This document shows positions 33,396 to 42,273 of a DNA stretch of 64,000 bases, one piece after another. Positions within the stretch are counted from its first letter, which is position 1; every line of letters begins with the position of its first letter. Where the stretch lies: NCBI GenBank assembly GCA_019509785.1, contig JAEKLQ010000030.1, positions 18,435-82,434 of the forward strand, in the 5' to 3' direction. This DNA comes from Fibrobacterota bacterium. Its GTDB lineage: Bacteria > Fibrobacterota > Fibrobacteria > UBA11236. A program made the translations under genes and the position numbers. A model generated the notes under the pieces. The model did no database searches. It was not told where the DNA came from and was given only the letters and a program-made list of their open reading frames with translations.

Positions 33396-34301
33396 ATGCG
33401 CGCCACGAAGTTGATCCCGTATCTGGCCCTTCTCGCGGCCACCGTTTCCCTTCCCGCCTTCGCAGCCGCCGCTGCGCAATCCTCCCTGCCCGCTGACCCT
33501 CCGGCAACGGCCTCCAAGGCGGCCGTCCCGGCCGCCCGAATCCAAGCGCCTCCGGCCTTGCACTTGCGTCTCGGGCTCGACAGCGTCGCCTGCGGCATCA
33601 GCCTACCGGCGGGCGGCCCCCCCAAGCGCGGGAAGGCGGGCCTCATCATCTGGCTGCACGGCGGCATGCGCAGCCAGAACCGCGAGAAGGGCTTTGAGGC
33701 CCATCGCGGTTGGTTGGACTACATCCCTCCGCGCCGCTATTACGTTTGCAGCCCTTCGGCCTATGCCGGGGCGGAATGGCCCACGCCCCAGGGCCTGGCG
33801 CACATCGAATTCCTCATCGGCTACATGCTGAAGAATTACCCGATCGATCCCGGCGACGTGAACATGGTCGGGGTCTCGGACGGCTGCCTGGGCGTGGTCA
33901 GCTATAGCCTGCAAGGCTCCCGACCGTTGCGCCATCGCGTCCTCATCTCGAGCGCGCCCCAACTCGTTCTTCCCATGGAAAGCCTTCCCGGGCAAGCCCG
34001 CTTCTCCCAGGGAACCTGGGACTTCGTCCAAGGCGGCAAGGATCGCTTGTTCCCTGCCGACCAGGTTTTCCCTTACTTGAGCCAATTCCGGGCGCTCTAT
34101 CCCAACGCGCAGGTACATGCTTTTCCGGAAGGCGAGCACGACTTTTCCTGGTACGCCGAACATGCGCCCGACCTTTTGCGCACCTTCTTCGAGGAATCCC
34201 GGTCCCCGGGAAAAGGTCCCGCGACGGAAAAAAACGCAGCCGCGGCTAAGCCGGCACCTCCCCCGGGCCTGGATCAAAAACCCGCCCAAACCCGGAAATA
34301 A
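33396..34301 (+). CDS. Secreted alpha/beta hydrolase
   Basis: 301 residues with a signal peptide (residues ~1-27, ending AFAAAA) and a Pro/Ala linker. The oxyanion-hole motif is IWLHGGMRSQNR, the nucleophile elbow is MVGVSDGCLG with Ser in GVSDG, and the acid/base are likely in GGKDRLF and PEGEHDFSW. This is the order of an esterase or peptidase-like alpha/beta hydrolase. The last ~30 residues form a charged Ala/Pro/Lys tail. Substrate unknown. Confidence 0.78.
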   Translation: MRATKLIPYLALLAATVSLPAFAAAAAQSSLPADPPATASKAAVPAARIQAPPALHLRLGLDSVACGISLPAGGPPKRGKAGLIIWLHGGMRSQNREKGFEAHRGWLDYIPPRRYYVCSPSAYAGAEWPTPQGLAHIEFLIGYMLKNYPIDPGDVNMVGVSDGCLGVVSYSLQGSRPLRHRVLISSAPQLVLPMESLPGQARFSQGTWDFVQGGKDRLFPADQVFPYLSQFRALYPNAQVHAFPEGEHDFSWYAEHAPDLLRTFFEESRSPGKGPATEKNAAAAKPAPPPGLDQKPAQTRK

Positions 34302-34381
34302 CCCGCTCAAAATCCTAAATCCACCTACCCTGAATCGAATGGCCGCTAGCACGTCCGCGGGGAAATAGGCATAATTAGGGC

Positions 34382-34756
34382 ATGGCGAACGCAAATCCCT
34401 TTACTCGATGGGCCGCTTTGCCGCTTCTTGCGGCGGCATTGGCCTGCGCCGACACGGGCTCGCCCGCTCCGGCCAAACCTTCTCCGGCAGCCGCGCCAGG
34501 TAACACCCAGGTTACCTCGGAAGCCAAGTCCCCCTTGACGGATGCCTTCATCGCGCAGGGCTCGCTGCACGTTTTCCTGGAGCGCCCGGCTTCGGTCACG
34601 GTCTACAACGCCCGCGGCCAGCAGATCTTCCGTCGCGATTCCCACGCCGCGCTCGAAATCGTACCCTTGCAGGGCGCGACCACCGGCTTCGTCTACCTCA
34701 CGGTGCGTGCCGAAAAGGCGGAAGCGACGCGCAAGCTGGTTTATACCGGCAAGTAA
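34382..34756 (+). CDS. Small putative lipoprotein or exported protein with a sorting-domain-like C-terminus
   Basis: 124 residues. Signal sequence with lipobox-like ALAC at residues ~18-22. A Pro/Ala linker follows, then ~60 residues whose wording (VTVYNARGQQIFRR, VPLQGATTGFVYLTVRA) matches the C-terminal sorting domain seen on other secreted proteins in this window. It is almost only a sorting domain. A clear terminator follows. Confidence 0.7.
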   Translation: MANANPFTRWAALPLLAAALACADTGSPAPAKPSPAAAPGNTQVTSEAKSPLTDAFIAQGSLHVFLERPASVTVYNARGQQIFRRDSHAALEIVPLQGATTGFVYLTVRAEKAEATRKLVYTGK

Positions 34757-34777
34757 ACGTTCAATCGATTCATAACG

Positions 34778-34808
34778 GAAAAGGCGGATGGAAACATCCG
34801 CCTTTTTT
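34778..34808 (+). terminator. Intrinsic terminator
   Basis: A 10-bp perfect stem AAGGCGGATG/CATCCGCCTT (34781-34790 with 34795-34804) has a GAAA tetraloop and a TTTTTT run after it. It lies 25 bases after the stop at 34756 and also separates the convergent gene ending at 34886. Confidence 0.9.
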
Positions 34809-34885
34809 CTTGGGTTTATTTTCCGGGAAGTCCCGGTCCTGCCATTGGCCCGCGGCGATAAACCGGTGGCCGATAACCCGCCCGC

Positions 34886-36430
34886 TTAGCGGCTGATAGG
34901 TAAGGTTCCCAGGTTCTGGGTTTCGCCGTCACGCGTCGCACGCATCAGATAGGACCCCGCTGGCATCGGGCCCAGGTGCAGGGGGAGGGTTTCCCCGGCC
35001 TTGCGGTTGCCCAGGGGGAAGGAGTGTTCTTTGCCCGCAGCGTCGAAAAGCGACAGGGTATTGTCGAAGCCGGGCTGCAAGAAGCGCAGCAGTAGGACCT
35101 GCCCGGAAGCGGAGCCTTCGCTGCGCAGGATGGACAGGCCCTTATGGGCTTGCGGCGACGATGGGCCGGGCAGGAGAGCGGTGGCGGGATATTTATTCAG
35201 GAAGACGTAGGTTCCGCGCCGACCGCCCACGACGATATCCGGTTTCCCGTCCCCGTTCACGTCGCCCACCTTGATCTGGCAGCCCGCCCCGATGTTCCCT
35301 TCGACTTTGTGCGGGGTAAAGGTGGCGCCCCCCGCTCCGCGTTTCAATTCCCACCAGTAGATCATGCTGGGGTTGCCGGGCACGACGGGGCCATGCGTAC
35401 CCCAGCGGTTGCCTGCGACGAGATCGAGAAGCCCGTCGCCATTGATGTCGGCGAGGTTGAGATTATGGACCTGGCCGAAGGCCACGCCCCCGTACAGGCT
35501 TGCGCTGTCGGGGGTGCTCATGATCATGTGCTCCTTCCACTCGCCTCCTTTGCCATCGACGTTCTCTAGCCAATGCAGGCCCCAGGCATGCGCTTGGATG
35601 CCCGACACCACGTCGTTATCGCCGTCCCCGTCGATGTCGTAGGCGTACATATGGGCGCCGCCCTGGTTCTCCCCGGCAAAACGCTGCGAGCTGAAGGGCG
35701 CCGCGTGAAAGGTCCACTGGGCCGTACCCAAAGTCGCCGGCTGCTCGTACCATCCATGCATGGAAAACACATCGATGTGCCCATCCATGTTCACGTCGCC
35801 GGCCCCGATGCCATGGGAATTGATGCCGTAGGCGGTGGCCCCGTTTCCCGAACGCACTTCGCTGACGGCGCGAAAGGTCCATGGTCCCGTGAGGTTCGCC
35901 GCATTCTGCTCCCCTACGCCCACTTGGTTGTTTTGCATGACGATATATTCGGGCTTGCCGTCGCCGGTCACGTTCCCCAAATGGGGGCTTTCGGCGCCCA
36001 AGTTGGTGAGCATGGTGTGGGAGGTCCAATTGGCGGTGGCCGTGCGGGCGGTCGCGCCGGGATTCTGGTACCACTCCACCGAGCCGCAGCAGGGACCCAT
36101 ATTGGTCAGGATATCAGGGAAGCCGTCGTTGTTGAAGTCGTAAGTCTCGCATTGCCAGGGAGCGTCCGATCCGCCGCCGTACACGCCCGAATCGCCCTTA
36201 AGGGCTTTGCCGGCGCGGAAACGGTGCGAGACCTTCCAATCCGGGCCCTCGTACCAGAACGGGGGCGAGACGATATCCATATGCCCGTCCTTGTCGATGT
36301 CGGCGAAGTCGGCGCCTTCGTTGAAGAACTCAGTGCTCACGTCTACCCGGGTCCAATTCGCGGTATCGCCGCTCTGGGTCCGTCCCAGACAGATCAGTCC
36401 CAGTACGAGGTACGAGATTTTACGTAACAT
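34886..36430 (-). CDS. Secreted FG-GAP/VCBS beta-propeller protein with a sorting domain
   Basis: 514 residues. Signal peptide at 1-20, then repeated calcium-binding loops typical of FG-GAP repeats: FADIDKDGHMDIVS, YDFNNDGFPDILTN, VTGDGKPEYIV, GDVNMDGHIDVFS, YDIDGDGDNDVVS, ADINGDGLLDLVAG and GDVNGDGKPDIVVGG. About seven repeats suggest a propeller. The last ~70 residues (LSLFDAAGKEHSFPL, PAGSYLMRATRDG) match the sorting-domain pattern. Last gene of a three-gene minus-strand operon starting at 38499. Confidence 0.85.
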   Translation of the reverse strand: MLRKISYLVLGLICLGRTQSGDTANWTRVDVSTEFFNEGADFADIDKDGHMDIVSPPFWYEGPDWKVSHRFRAGKALKGDSGVYGGGSDAPWQCETYDFNNDGFPDILTNMGPCCGSVEWYQNPGATARTATANWTSHTMLTNLGAESPHLGNVTGDGKPEYIVMQNNQVGVGEQNAANLTGPWTFRAVSEVRSGNGATAYGINSHGIGAGDVNMDGHIDVFSMHGWYEQPATLGTAQWTFHAAPFSSQRFAGENQGGAHMYAYDIDGDGDNDVVSGIQAHAWGLHWLENVDGKGGEWKEHMIMSTPDSASLYGGVAFGQVHNLNLADINGDGLLDLVAGNRWGTHGPVVPGNPSMIYWWELKRGAGGATFTPHKVEGNIGAGCQIKVGDVNGDGKPDIVVGGRRGTYVFLNKYPATALLPGPSSPQAHKGLSILRSEGSASGQVLLLRFLQPGFDNTLSLFDAAGKEHSFPLGNRKAGETLPLHLGPMPAGSYLMRATRDGETQNLGTLPISR

Positions 36431-36442
36431 GGATGTTCCCCC

Positions 36443-37378
36443 CTAACGGATCACGGCTTGCAGGCGCCGGGCGCCCGCCTCTTTCACAACGAACAGTCCG
36501 CAACCGGATGCGGCTCCCCCGGCGGGAATCGCGGTCCTGCGCCCGTCCAGGGAATAGGTTTCGGCCGGCGAAGCCGGTCCCATCGGCCCTAGCCCCCGAT
36601 CCGATGGCCGTAGCGGCTGGCGGACGGCGACGGTGGCCAAGTCCGCGATTTTGATGTCCTTGAAATAGATCGTCACCTTCTGATCGCTATGCGCCTGCAA
36701 AGCGATATAACCCGTGCTTCCGACGGTCTTGGATTTATGCAGCGCGTCGTTCAGAACGCCTTCGCCGTTCCAGTTCGCGTACGGGATCCCGTTGACGATT
36801 GTGCTGACGGTCATTCCCTTGACCCGGATCTCGAGGTCGTTCCAATCCGGGAAGTAATTGAATTTCCATCCCGCGGGAGTCGTGACATTGGACTTGGCGA
36901 TGGTCCAGTCGGGCAGGTTCGGCCAAAACCAGCGTTCATCCCCCTTGGTCATATCCAGGACCAGGCCCGTGCGCCAGTTGTTGTTCGTATAGATGTCCAC
37001 TTGCGGACCGTTGAGATAGCCTCCAGCGTCGTTGGGATCCCAGAAGCTTCGGAAATTGACGCCGCTATTGCCCTGTTCGCCCGTCGGGGCCGAGAATTTC
37101 AGCTTCAGGTCGAAGTCGGTATACTGCTTGTCGGAATACAGCCATTGCCACCCGGCCCCGCCGGCCGATTCAAGATCGATATAGCCGGCCTTGATGGTGG
37201 CGAATTCCTTGATGGTAGTCCCGGCGGTCTTGACCGACCAACCGGTCAGGTCGGTGCCGTTGAAAAGGGAAACGAAGGGCGTATCGGTTTGGGAAAAACC
37301 GAGCGAGGGCGATAGGCAGGGCAACAGGCAAACCAATCCGGGAAAGGAAAGGGCGCTCAGGATTCTCCGGAAGTCCAT
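36443..37378 (-). CDS. Secreted DUF1080 protein (3-keto-disaccharide hydrolase family)
   Basis: 311 residues from the ATG at 37378. Signal peptide followed by the DUF1080 concanavalin/laminin-like fold: FVSLFNGTDLTGWSVK, YTDFDLKLKFSA, GNSGVNFRSFWDP, PQVDIY and WNDLEIRVKG. DUF1080 proteins include hydrolases/lyases acting on 3-keto-glycosides. The C-terminal 60 residues (YSLDGRRTAIPAGG) resemble a shortened sorting domain. It lies 12 bases before the FG-GAP gene and 17 bases after the SMP-30-like gene. Confidence 0.85.
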   Translation of the reverse strand: MDFRRILSALSFPGLVCLLPCLSPSLGFSQTDTPFVSLFNGTDLTGWSVKTAGTTIKEFATIKAGYIDLESAGGAGWQWLYSDKQYTDFDLKLKFSAPTGEQGNSGVNFRSFWDPNDAGGYLNGPQVDIYTNNNWRTGLVLDMTKGDERWFWPNLPDWTIAKSNVTTPAGWKFNYFPDWNDLEIRVKGMTVSTIVNGIPYANWNGEGVLNDALHKSKTVGSTGYIALQAHSDQKVTIYFKDIKIADLATVAVRQPLRPSDRGLGPMGPASPAETYSLDGRRTAIPAGGAASGCGLFVVKEAGARRLQAVIR

Positions 37379-37395
37379 CGATTTTCCCCTGTCCC

Positions 37396-38499
37396 TTATC
37401 GCTTTTCCGGGACGGCCGACAAGACCGCCCGCCGTCCATCCGCGCCCACCGCGATGCCTTTTCCGGCTTCGAGCAGGAACCGCGCCGGGTCTGCCAGGCG
37501 GTCGCCCGTACGCAAGCCGGCCGCGCGAACGGTGGGAATCAAGATGCGGCTCGAAGACGTGGGCCAACCCGGGCGGTTCCTGCCCGCAACCAGAAGATCG
37601 ATCTTATACAATCCGCCATCTCCCGTGATGAAGAGCGTTTTGTTGTCGGGCCCGCCGAAATGGCAGTTGTCGGTATTGCCCATGGCGCCGCTGGTGGACC
37701 GTTTGGGGGCCGCCACCGGAGCCGCGTCGATGCTGATGCTCCCCAGCTCCTTGCCCGTCGAATCGCTTACGAAGACTTTTCCCTGGCCCCAGTTGGCGTG
37801 CCATACGTTCCCCAGCACGTCCACGGTCAGGCCGTCGGTGTCCCCGTTGGGGCTCGCGACGAAGACGGCGCAATTCGAAAGCACGCCGGTGGCATTGTCC
37901 ACCTTGCACTTCTGGAGCCCGCCGGAAGCCACATACACGATGGACTTCTCTTCGATCCATTCCACGCCGTTGACGCCTTGGAAGGTGCGCGTGGTGATCG
38001 TCCCGGCGGTATTCCGGAAGAACAGGGTATTGCCGTTCAGGTTGGTGAAGAAAACGGCGCCCGCGGAATTGATGGAAAGATCGTTGACGCGGCCGATGGA
38101 CGCGCTCGGCGTGGAGGCGTGCAGCACCGTAACCTTGCCGTCCTTTTCCACCCGCAGCAAACTGTCGTGCATGCAGATGTGCAATCGGCCTTCATTGTCG
38201 AATTCCAGCCCGTTCGATCCGCGGCTGGGATCCTTGTATACCGATTTCACTCCCTGGGGGGTGATCTTCCAGATGCGGCCGTTGTCCACGTCCGGATCCT
38301 CGGAGAAGAAAACGTTCCCGTCGGGATCCACGTTCACGCCTTCGGAATAGGAAAGGCCGACATGGACATCGACGACCTGGGCGCCCGGCGCCGCCAGGGA
38401 GGCGGGAAGATTGACCTGATGGGCTGAATGTACGCTCGGGGCGGCCCATAACAATCCCGCCCACAACATCGGTTTCCGAATCCCCATTCCCATCCGCAT
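37396..38499 (-). CDS. SMP-30/gluconolactonase-like secreted beta-propeller
   Basis: 367 residues. Signal peptide then a six-bladed propeller of the SMP-30/gluconolactonase/strictosidine-synthase-like group: YSEGVNVDPDGNVFFSEDP, GSNGLEFDNEGRLHICMHD, GRVNDLSINSAGAVFFTN, GVNGVEWIEEKSIVYVA and DGLTVDVLGNVWHANW. The Glu/Asn/Asp residues in these blades bind the divalent metal in characterised members, which open sugar lactones. First gene of the operon with DUF1080 and FG-GAP. AGAGGT precedes the ATG. Confidence 0.83.
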   Translation of the reverse strand: MRMGMGIRKPMLWAGLLWAAPSVHSAHQVNLPASLAAPGAQVVDVHVGLSYSEGVNVDPDGNVFFSEDPDVDNGRIWKITPQGVKSVYKDPSRGSNGLEFDNEGRLHICMHDSLLRVEKDGKVTVLHASTPSASIGRVNDLSINSAGAVFFTNLNGNTLFFRNTAGTITTRTFQGVNGVEWIEEKSIVYVASGGLQKCKVDNATGVLSNCAVFVASPNGDTDGLTVDVLGNVWHANWGQGKVFVSDSTGKELGSISIDAAPVAAPKRSTSGAMGNTDNCHFGGPDNKTLFITGDGGLYKIDLLVAGRNRPGWPTSSSRILIPTVRAAGLRTGDRLADPARFLLEAGKGIAVGADGRRAVLSAVPEKR

Positions 38500-38747
38500 G
38501 TACCTCTTTGCTGGAGTCCCCGGCCGGGAAGATTCCGGCCCCCGTTCGGATTCTTAAAATACCGTGAGTGCCGGTTTCGTGCGTTCGACTTCCGGACATT
38601 CCGGCACTGTTCCTATTCCCGTATATTCCGGACGCAAGCCGGGAATCTCGTCATGAGCCGGTATTTATTGGCCGGGGTCCGCGATGAAAATCCGGAATAT
38701 GCCGATAGGGACACGCCCCCTCCTTAGCGCGGCGGTTTCTTCCCAGG
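38500..38747. promoter_or_regulatory. Divergent regulatory region of the sugar-oxidation locus with TTCCGG repeats
   Basis: 248 bases between two divergent sugar genes. TTCCGG occurs at 38533-38538, 38590-38595, 38599-38604 and 38626-38631, and its complement CCGGAA at 38692-38697. The last two extend to a perfect 10-bp inverted pair, ATATTCCGGA (38623-38632) and TCCGGAATAT (38691-38700). This clustering suggests a shared regulator-binding region. No regulator gene is adjacent. Confidence 0.45.
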
Positions 38748-40424
38748 ATGGAAGCAAAACGATCCCTACTTCGTGGCGCCGCCCTGGCTGTGGCCCTTCT
38801 CGCTAGAAACGGTACGGGCCAAACCCTTTCGTATCCCGGTTGCGCGGATCTGAAAGCGGGCGATTTCCGTAAGACCTCGATAATGGATTTCACCGGCAGC
38901 GGTCGTACCAAATTCGCCATCGCCCAGGACGGACGAATCGTCGCCGCGGGGACAAGCGCCCAGGTCAGCGTATACGATCCCAAGACCGGCACGCAAATAG
39001 ATGCCGGCAAGCCCGACAGCATCGGGGGCTACATCTGGGGCGTGGCCGGGATGGCGCTGGACCCCGGCTTCGTGACCAACGGCCGCATCTACCTCTACTC
39101 CTACAAGCCGCTCGCGGGTGACAGCCAGGAAGCCCAGATCCGCCGCTATACCCTCAAGAACAATGTTATGGATCCGGCCTCGGAGCGGCTCATGCTGGAG
39201 TGGGGCACGCAGAGGAACAACATGGACCATAGCGGCGGCGGCATGGGTTTCGATGCGGCCGGGAACCTATATGTGGGCATTGGCGAGAACGCCTATTTCT
39301 CGGGCATGTACGCGAACATCAATGAAACCGATCCTACGTTCAACGCCTTGCGATCTTCCGCCAATACCAACGACCTGCGCGGGAAGATCCTCCGGATCAA
39401 ACCGAGGCCTTTTTCCGAGGACGATCCCGCCCCCGCCCCGGCGCCGGGAGGGACTTACGATATTCCCGCCGGCAATCTCTTCCCGCCGGGCACGGCCGGG
39501 ACGCGGCCGGAAATCTACGTCATGGGTTGCCGCAATCCCTTCAGCCTGAACATCGATCCCGTTACGGGTTGGCTGTTCTGGGGGGAGGTGGGCCCCAATG
39601 CCACCACCGCGTCCGCCGATAAGGGCCCCGCGGGCAGGGAGGAATTCAACCTGTTCACCCAAGCCGGGAATGCCGGCTGGCCCATGTTCACGGGGCCTAA
39701 CCTGCCTTACCCGAAATACGACTATGTCGCCAAAAAGACGGGTCCTCTCTTCGACTCGCTGGCCCCGGTCAACGATTCCAAATACAACACCGGTCTGCAA
39801 AACCTTCCGCCTACCCGCGGTTCCCTGGTCCAATACAGCCGGGAGGCTGGGTATAACCCCTGGCCGGGATTCACCGTGGGATCGGAAATCGTCCCCGTTG
39901 CCGGCCCTATCTACCGGTACAACGGCAGCCTTCCCGCCACCTACAAGCTGCCGCCCCACTTCGATGGCCACGCGATCATCACCGATTATTACATGAAATG
40001 GATAAAAGCCGTCGCCTTCGACGCGAAAGGGGAGAAGGCCGTAGACGTGCAGCCGGTATTCGCCGACCTGAGCTACAGTTCCGTCTCGGACATGAAAATC
40101 GGCCCCGATGGGGGTTTGTACATGTTCGAATACACGAGCCAATTGCTAAGCCGGGTGGAATACACGGGAACCTGCCTCCCCAGCGTAGCCATCAGGGCGC
40201 CTAACGGACTGGTTCGGGAGGGATCCTTGCCCGCCGTAATGACTGGCCGCAGCCGATTGGAGGTGCCCGCGGGATACTCCGGCTTCACCCTTTTCGACCT
40301 GGAAGGGAAGAAAATGTGGTCCTATCGGCGCGGCCTGAGCGAGGGTCCCGACGTCGCCGAGCTACCCGCCGGAACGGCGGATAAGGTTCTGTTGGTCCAT
40401 TGGGAAGCGGCCAAGCCCCGATAA
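38748..40424 (+). CDS. PQQ-dependent sugar dehydrogenase-like protein (GSDH family), secreted
   Basis: 558 residues. Signal peptide, then a glucose/sorbosone dehydrogenase propeller: GVAGMALDPGFVTNGRIYLYS, DHSGGGMGFDAAGNLYVGIGEN, LRGKILRIKPRP, EIYVMGCRNPFSLNIDP, FWGEVGPN, NAGWPMFTG and SDMKIGPDGGLYMFEY. Such enzymes oxidise aldoses to lactones with PQQ in the periplasm. The final ~60 residues (FTLFDLEGKKMWSYRR) look like a sorting domain. No PQQ synthesis genes are in the window. The 3' end overlaps the convergent SMP-30-like gene by 63 bases. Confidence 0.85.
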   Translation: MEAKRSLLRGAALAVALLARNGTGQTLSYPGCADLKAGDFRKTSIMDFTGSGRTKFAIAQDGRIVAAGTSAQVSVYDPKTGTQIDAGKPDSIGGYIWGVAGMALDPGFVTNGRIYLYSYKPLAGDSQEAQIRRYTLKNNVMDPASERLMLEWGTQRNNMDHSGGGMGFDAAGNLYVGIGENAYFSGMYANINETDPTFNALRSSANTNDLRGKILRIKPRPFSEDDPAPAPAPGGTYDIPAGNLFPPGTAGTRPEIYVMGCRNPFSLNIDPVTGWLFWGEVGPNATTASADKGPAGREEFNLFTQAGNAGWPMFTGPNLPYPKYDYVAKKTGPLFDSLAPVNDSKYNTGLQNLPPTRGSLVQYSREAGYNPWPGFTVGSEIVPVAGPIYRYNGSLPATYKLPPHFDGHAIITDYYMKWIKAVAFDAKGEKAVDVQPVFADLSYSSVSDMKIGPDGGLYMFEYTSQLLSRVEYTGTCLPSVAIRAPNGLVREGSLPAVMTGRSRLEVPAGYSGFTLFDLEGKKMWSYRRGLSEGPDVAELPAGTADKVLLVHWEAAKPR

Positions 40425-41417
40425 CGGCGCGATCCGGCGGCCATCCAGCCGGAAAATCCGCATGGCAGCCTCGTTCATCTCGTCCCGGTAACGAACCGGA
40501 TTCGCGATGGAAATCACCGGCTGCCCGCTCTTATACCCCTTCACCTTCATCGGCAATTTGTACAGCCCCCGGATCGTGACCATGTACAAGGTCTTGAAAT
40601 CGGCGCCCCCGAAACCGATGTTGGTCATTTGCTGGCCCAGGATGGAGATTTCCCCCAGTGCTTTCCCGTCCGGATCGAATGCGTGCACCACGCCGGTCGA
40701 ATAGGAAACCGAAAAGACGTCGCCCCTCTCATCCAGGGTGATCCCGTCGCAGGCCGCGACGGCGGAGAAGAACTTCCGGTTGGAAAGGGAATAGTCGGCG
40801 CCTACGTCGTAGGTGGTCACGGTATCGATCCCGAATTCGTGCAGGTAGAGCCGCTTCCGCTCCTCGTCCCACTCGATTCCGTTCGGCCTGCTGATGTTGG
40901 TGAACACCGTCTTCGTCTCGCCCGTGGCGGCATTGCGGAAAAAGACCGTGCTACCCATATAGTTGGTGAAGAACAGGTTGCCCTTGGAATCGCCCGTGAC
41001 GTCGTTGAAGTCCTGCCCGGTCGCCTTGTACAGGGTGTCGGTCTGGTTGTCGAACGCGGCGCCCGCCTTGACGCGCACGATGGCGTGCTGCTGGCAGATG
41101 ACGATCCGGTTCTGGGGGTCCAGCCACATCCCGCTGGGATTATCGGCGGCCTGCCGCCAGAATTTGGCGGTGTCCTGGCCCGCTTTCAACTGCATGGTTT
41201 TATTGCTCTGGGTTTGCTCGCCGAAGTAGACATTGCCTTGCCAATCGGCGACCACGCCTTCGCCGAACACGTTAGAGCCGCCGCCACCGGTGCGCGGGAT
41301 CAGGACCGGCGTGCCCGGATCGGCGAGGTCGGGGCTGAGGGTGTGGGGCGATTGGGCGCCGGCGATGGCGGCCAAGGACAGGGCGGCGGCGAAGGCTTTA
41401 AGCGTGGATATGCGCAT
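40362..41417 (-). CDS. Second SMP-30/gluconolactonase-like secreted beta-propeller
   Basis: 351 residues from the ATG at 41417 (AGGGA 7 bases upstream); a longer start at 41435 is possible. Signal peptide ending AIAGAQS, then propeller blades FGEGVVADWQGNVYFGE, NPSGMWLDPQNRIVICQ, DFNDVTGDSKGNLFFTN, RPNGIEWDEERKRLYL and ACDGITLDERGDVF. It is a distant paralogue of 37396-38499. The C-terminus begins a sorting-domain-like strand (MRIFRLDGRRIAPLSG) but ends early, inside the overlap with the dehydrogenase gene. Confidence 0.83.
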   Translation of the reverse strand: MRISTLKAFAAALSLAAIAGAQSPHTLSPDLADPGTPVLIPRTGGGGSNVFGEGVVADWQGNVYFGEQTQSNKTMQLKAGQDTAKFWRQAADNPSGMWLDPQNRIVICQQHAIVRVKAGAAFDNQTDTLYKATGQDFNDVTGDSKGNLFFTNYMGSTVFFRNAATGETKTVFTNISRPNGIEWDEERKRLYLHEFGIDTVTTYDVGADYSLSNRKFFSAVAACDGITLDERGDVFSVSYSTGVVHAFDPDGKALGEISILGQQMTNIGFGGADFKTLYMVTIRGLYKLPMKVKGYKSGQPVISIANPVRYRDEMNEAAMRIFRLDGRRIAPLSGLGRFPMDQQNLIRRSGG

Positions 41418-41557
41418 TGGATTTCCCTTGGTCATTGCCAGGGAAAGGTAATACGTTCGCCGGTTATGGGGTTCCCAAATGCTGCACGACCGCGAATGCG
41501 GGAGCGACCGCGGAGCGCAACGTAGACCGTACCGGACGGTACAGCCGGATTAGCCGA

Positions 41558-41797
41558 TCATTTTTTCTTGAACAAATCCGAAAGCGCCCCGAGGTCGGCC
41601 GCGCCGCCATCCTTGCCGGTGGCCGCCTTCTGGTTCTCTTCCTTGATGCGCCGGAACACCTCTTCCCGGTGGATGGAGATCTCCTTCGGCGCCTCGATGC
41701 CCAGCTTGATGTTCTTCCCGTCCACTTCCATCACGGTGATGCAGACGTTCTCGTTGATGCGGATGGACTCTCCCACCTTGCGGGTCAGGATCAGCAT
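41558..41797 (-). CDS. csrA: Carbon storage regulator CsrA
   Basis: 79 residues. RNA-binding translational regulator that recognises GGA in hairpin loops. The core [14 protein letters not shown]...[15 protein letters not shown] is intact, with Leu4, Arg6 and Arg44 conserved for RNA binding. A C-terminal extension of about 18 residues ends in SDLFKKK. The ATG overlaps the fliW stop by one base (TAATG), so translation is coupled to fliW, its usual antagonist. Confidence 0.95.
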   Translation of the reverse strand: MLILTRKVGESIRINENVCITVMEVDGKNIKLGIEAPKEISIHREEVFRRIKEENQKAATGKDGGAADLGALSDLFKKK

Positions 41798-42255
41798 TAC
41801 GGTATGATCCGTTCCCGCAGCGAGTAGGCGTCGTTCTCGATGATGATCTGCTTGCCCACCCGATCGCGGATGTTGACGAAGAGCGGGCCCATCAGGTTGG
41901 CGGTGGATTCCACCAACGGCGTGCGCAGGGTGACGATGACGTAGAGCAGAAGATCCTTCGGATCCTTGATGTCCAGGGCCGCCAGGTCTTCCTTCTTGAT
42001 CTTGGGCTGGTAATCGGGCCGGAAGGCGAGGGGATTGATGACGGCGAAGCGGATGTTGTTGCCTTCGTCCACGCATTCCATCCAATGGAAGGGCTGGTGC
42101 TCGGGCACGGACATGATGATGAACTTGCGCGCGTGTTCGAATCCGGGGAGGCCCGCCGAGAAGCGGATTACCTGGTCTTCGGTCCAGGGAACGCCGCTGG
42201 ACGTGATTTTCTGTGTACTTGCCATCCTGATCCGGGTCCCTTCCGCGCTTTCCAT
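41797..42255 (-). CDS. fliW: Flagellar assembly factor FliW
   Basis: 152 residues from the ATG at 42255, or 142 from the ATG at 42225. FliW binds CsrA allosterically and also flagellin, coupling flagellin translation to its export. Family marks: [64 protein letters not shown] and [15 protein letters not shown]. It lies 18 bases after fliC and overlaps csrA. Confidence 0.93.
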   Translation of the reverse strand: MESAEGTRIRMASTQKITSSGVPWTEDQVIRFSAGLPGFEHARKFIIMSVPEHQPFHWMECVDEGNNIRFAVINPLAFRPDYQPKIKKEDLAALDIKDPKDLLLYVIVTLRTPLVESTANLMGPLFVNIRDRVGKQIIIENDAYSLRERIIP

Positions 42256-42273
42256 TATCCTTCGGCCCGTCCT

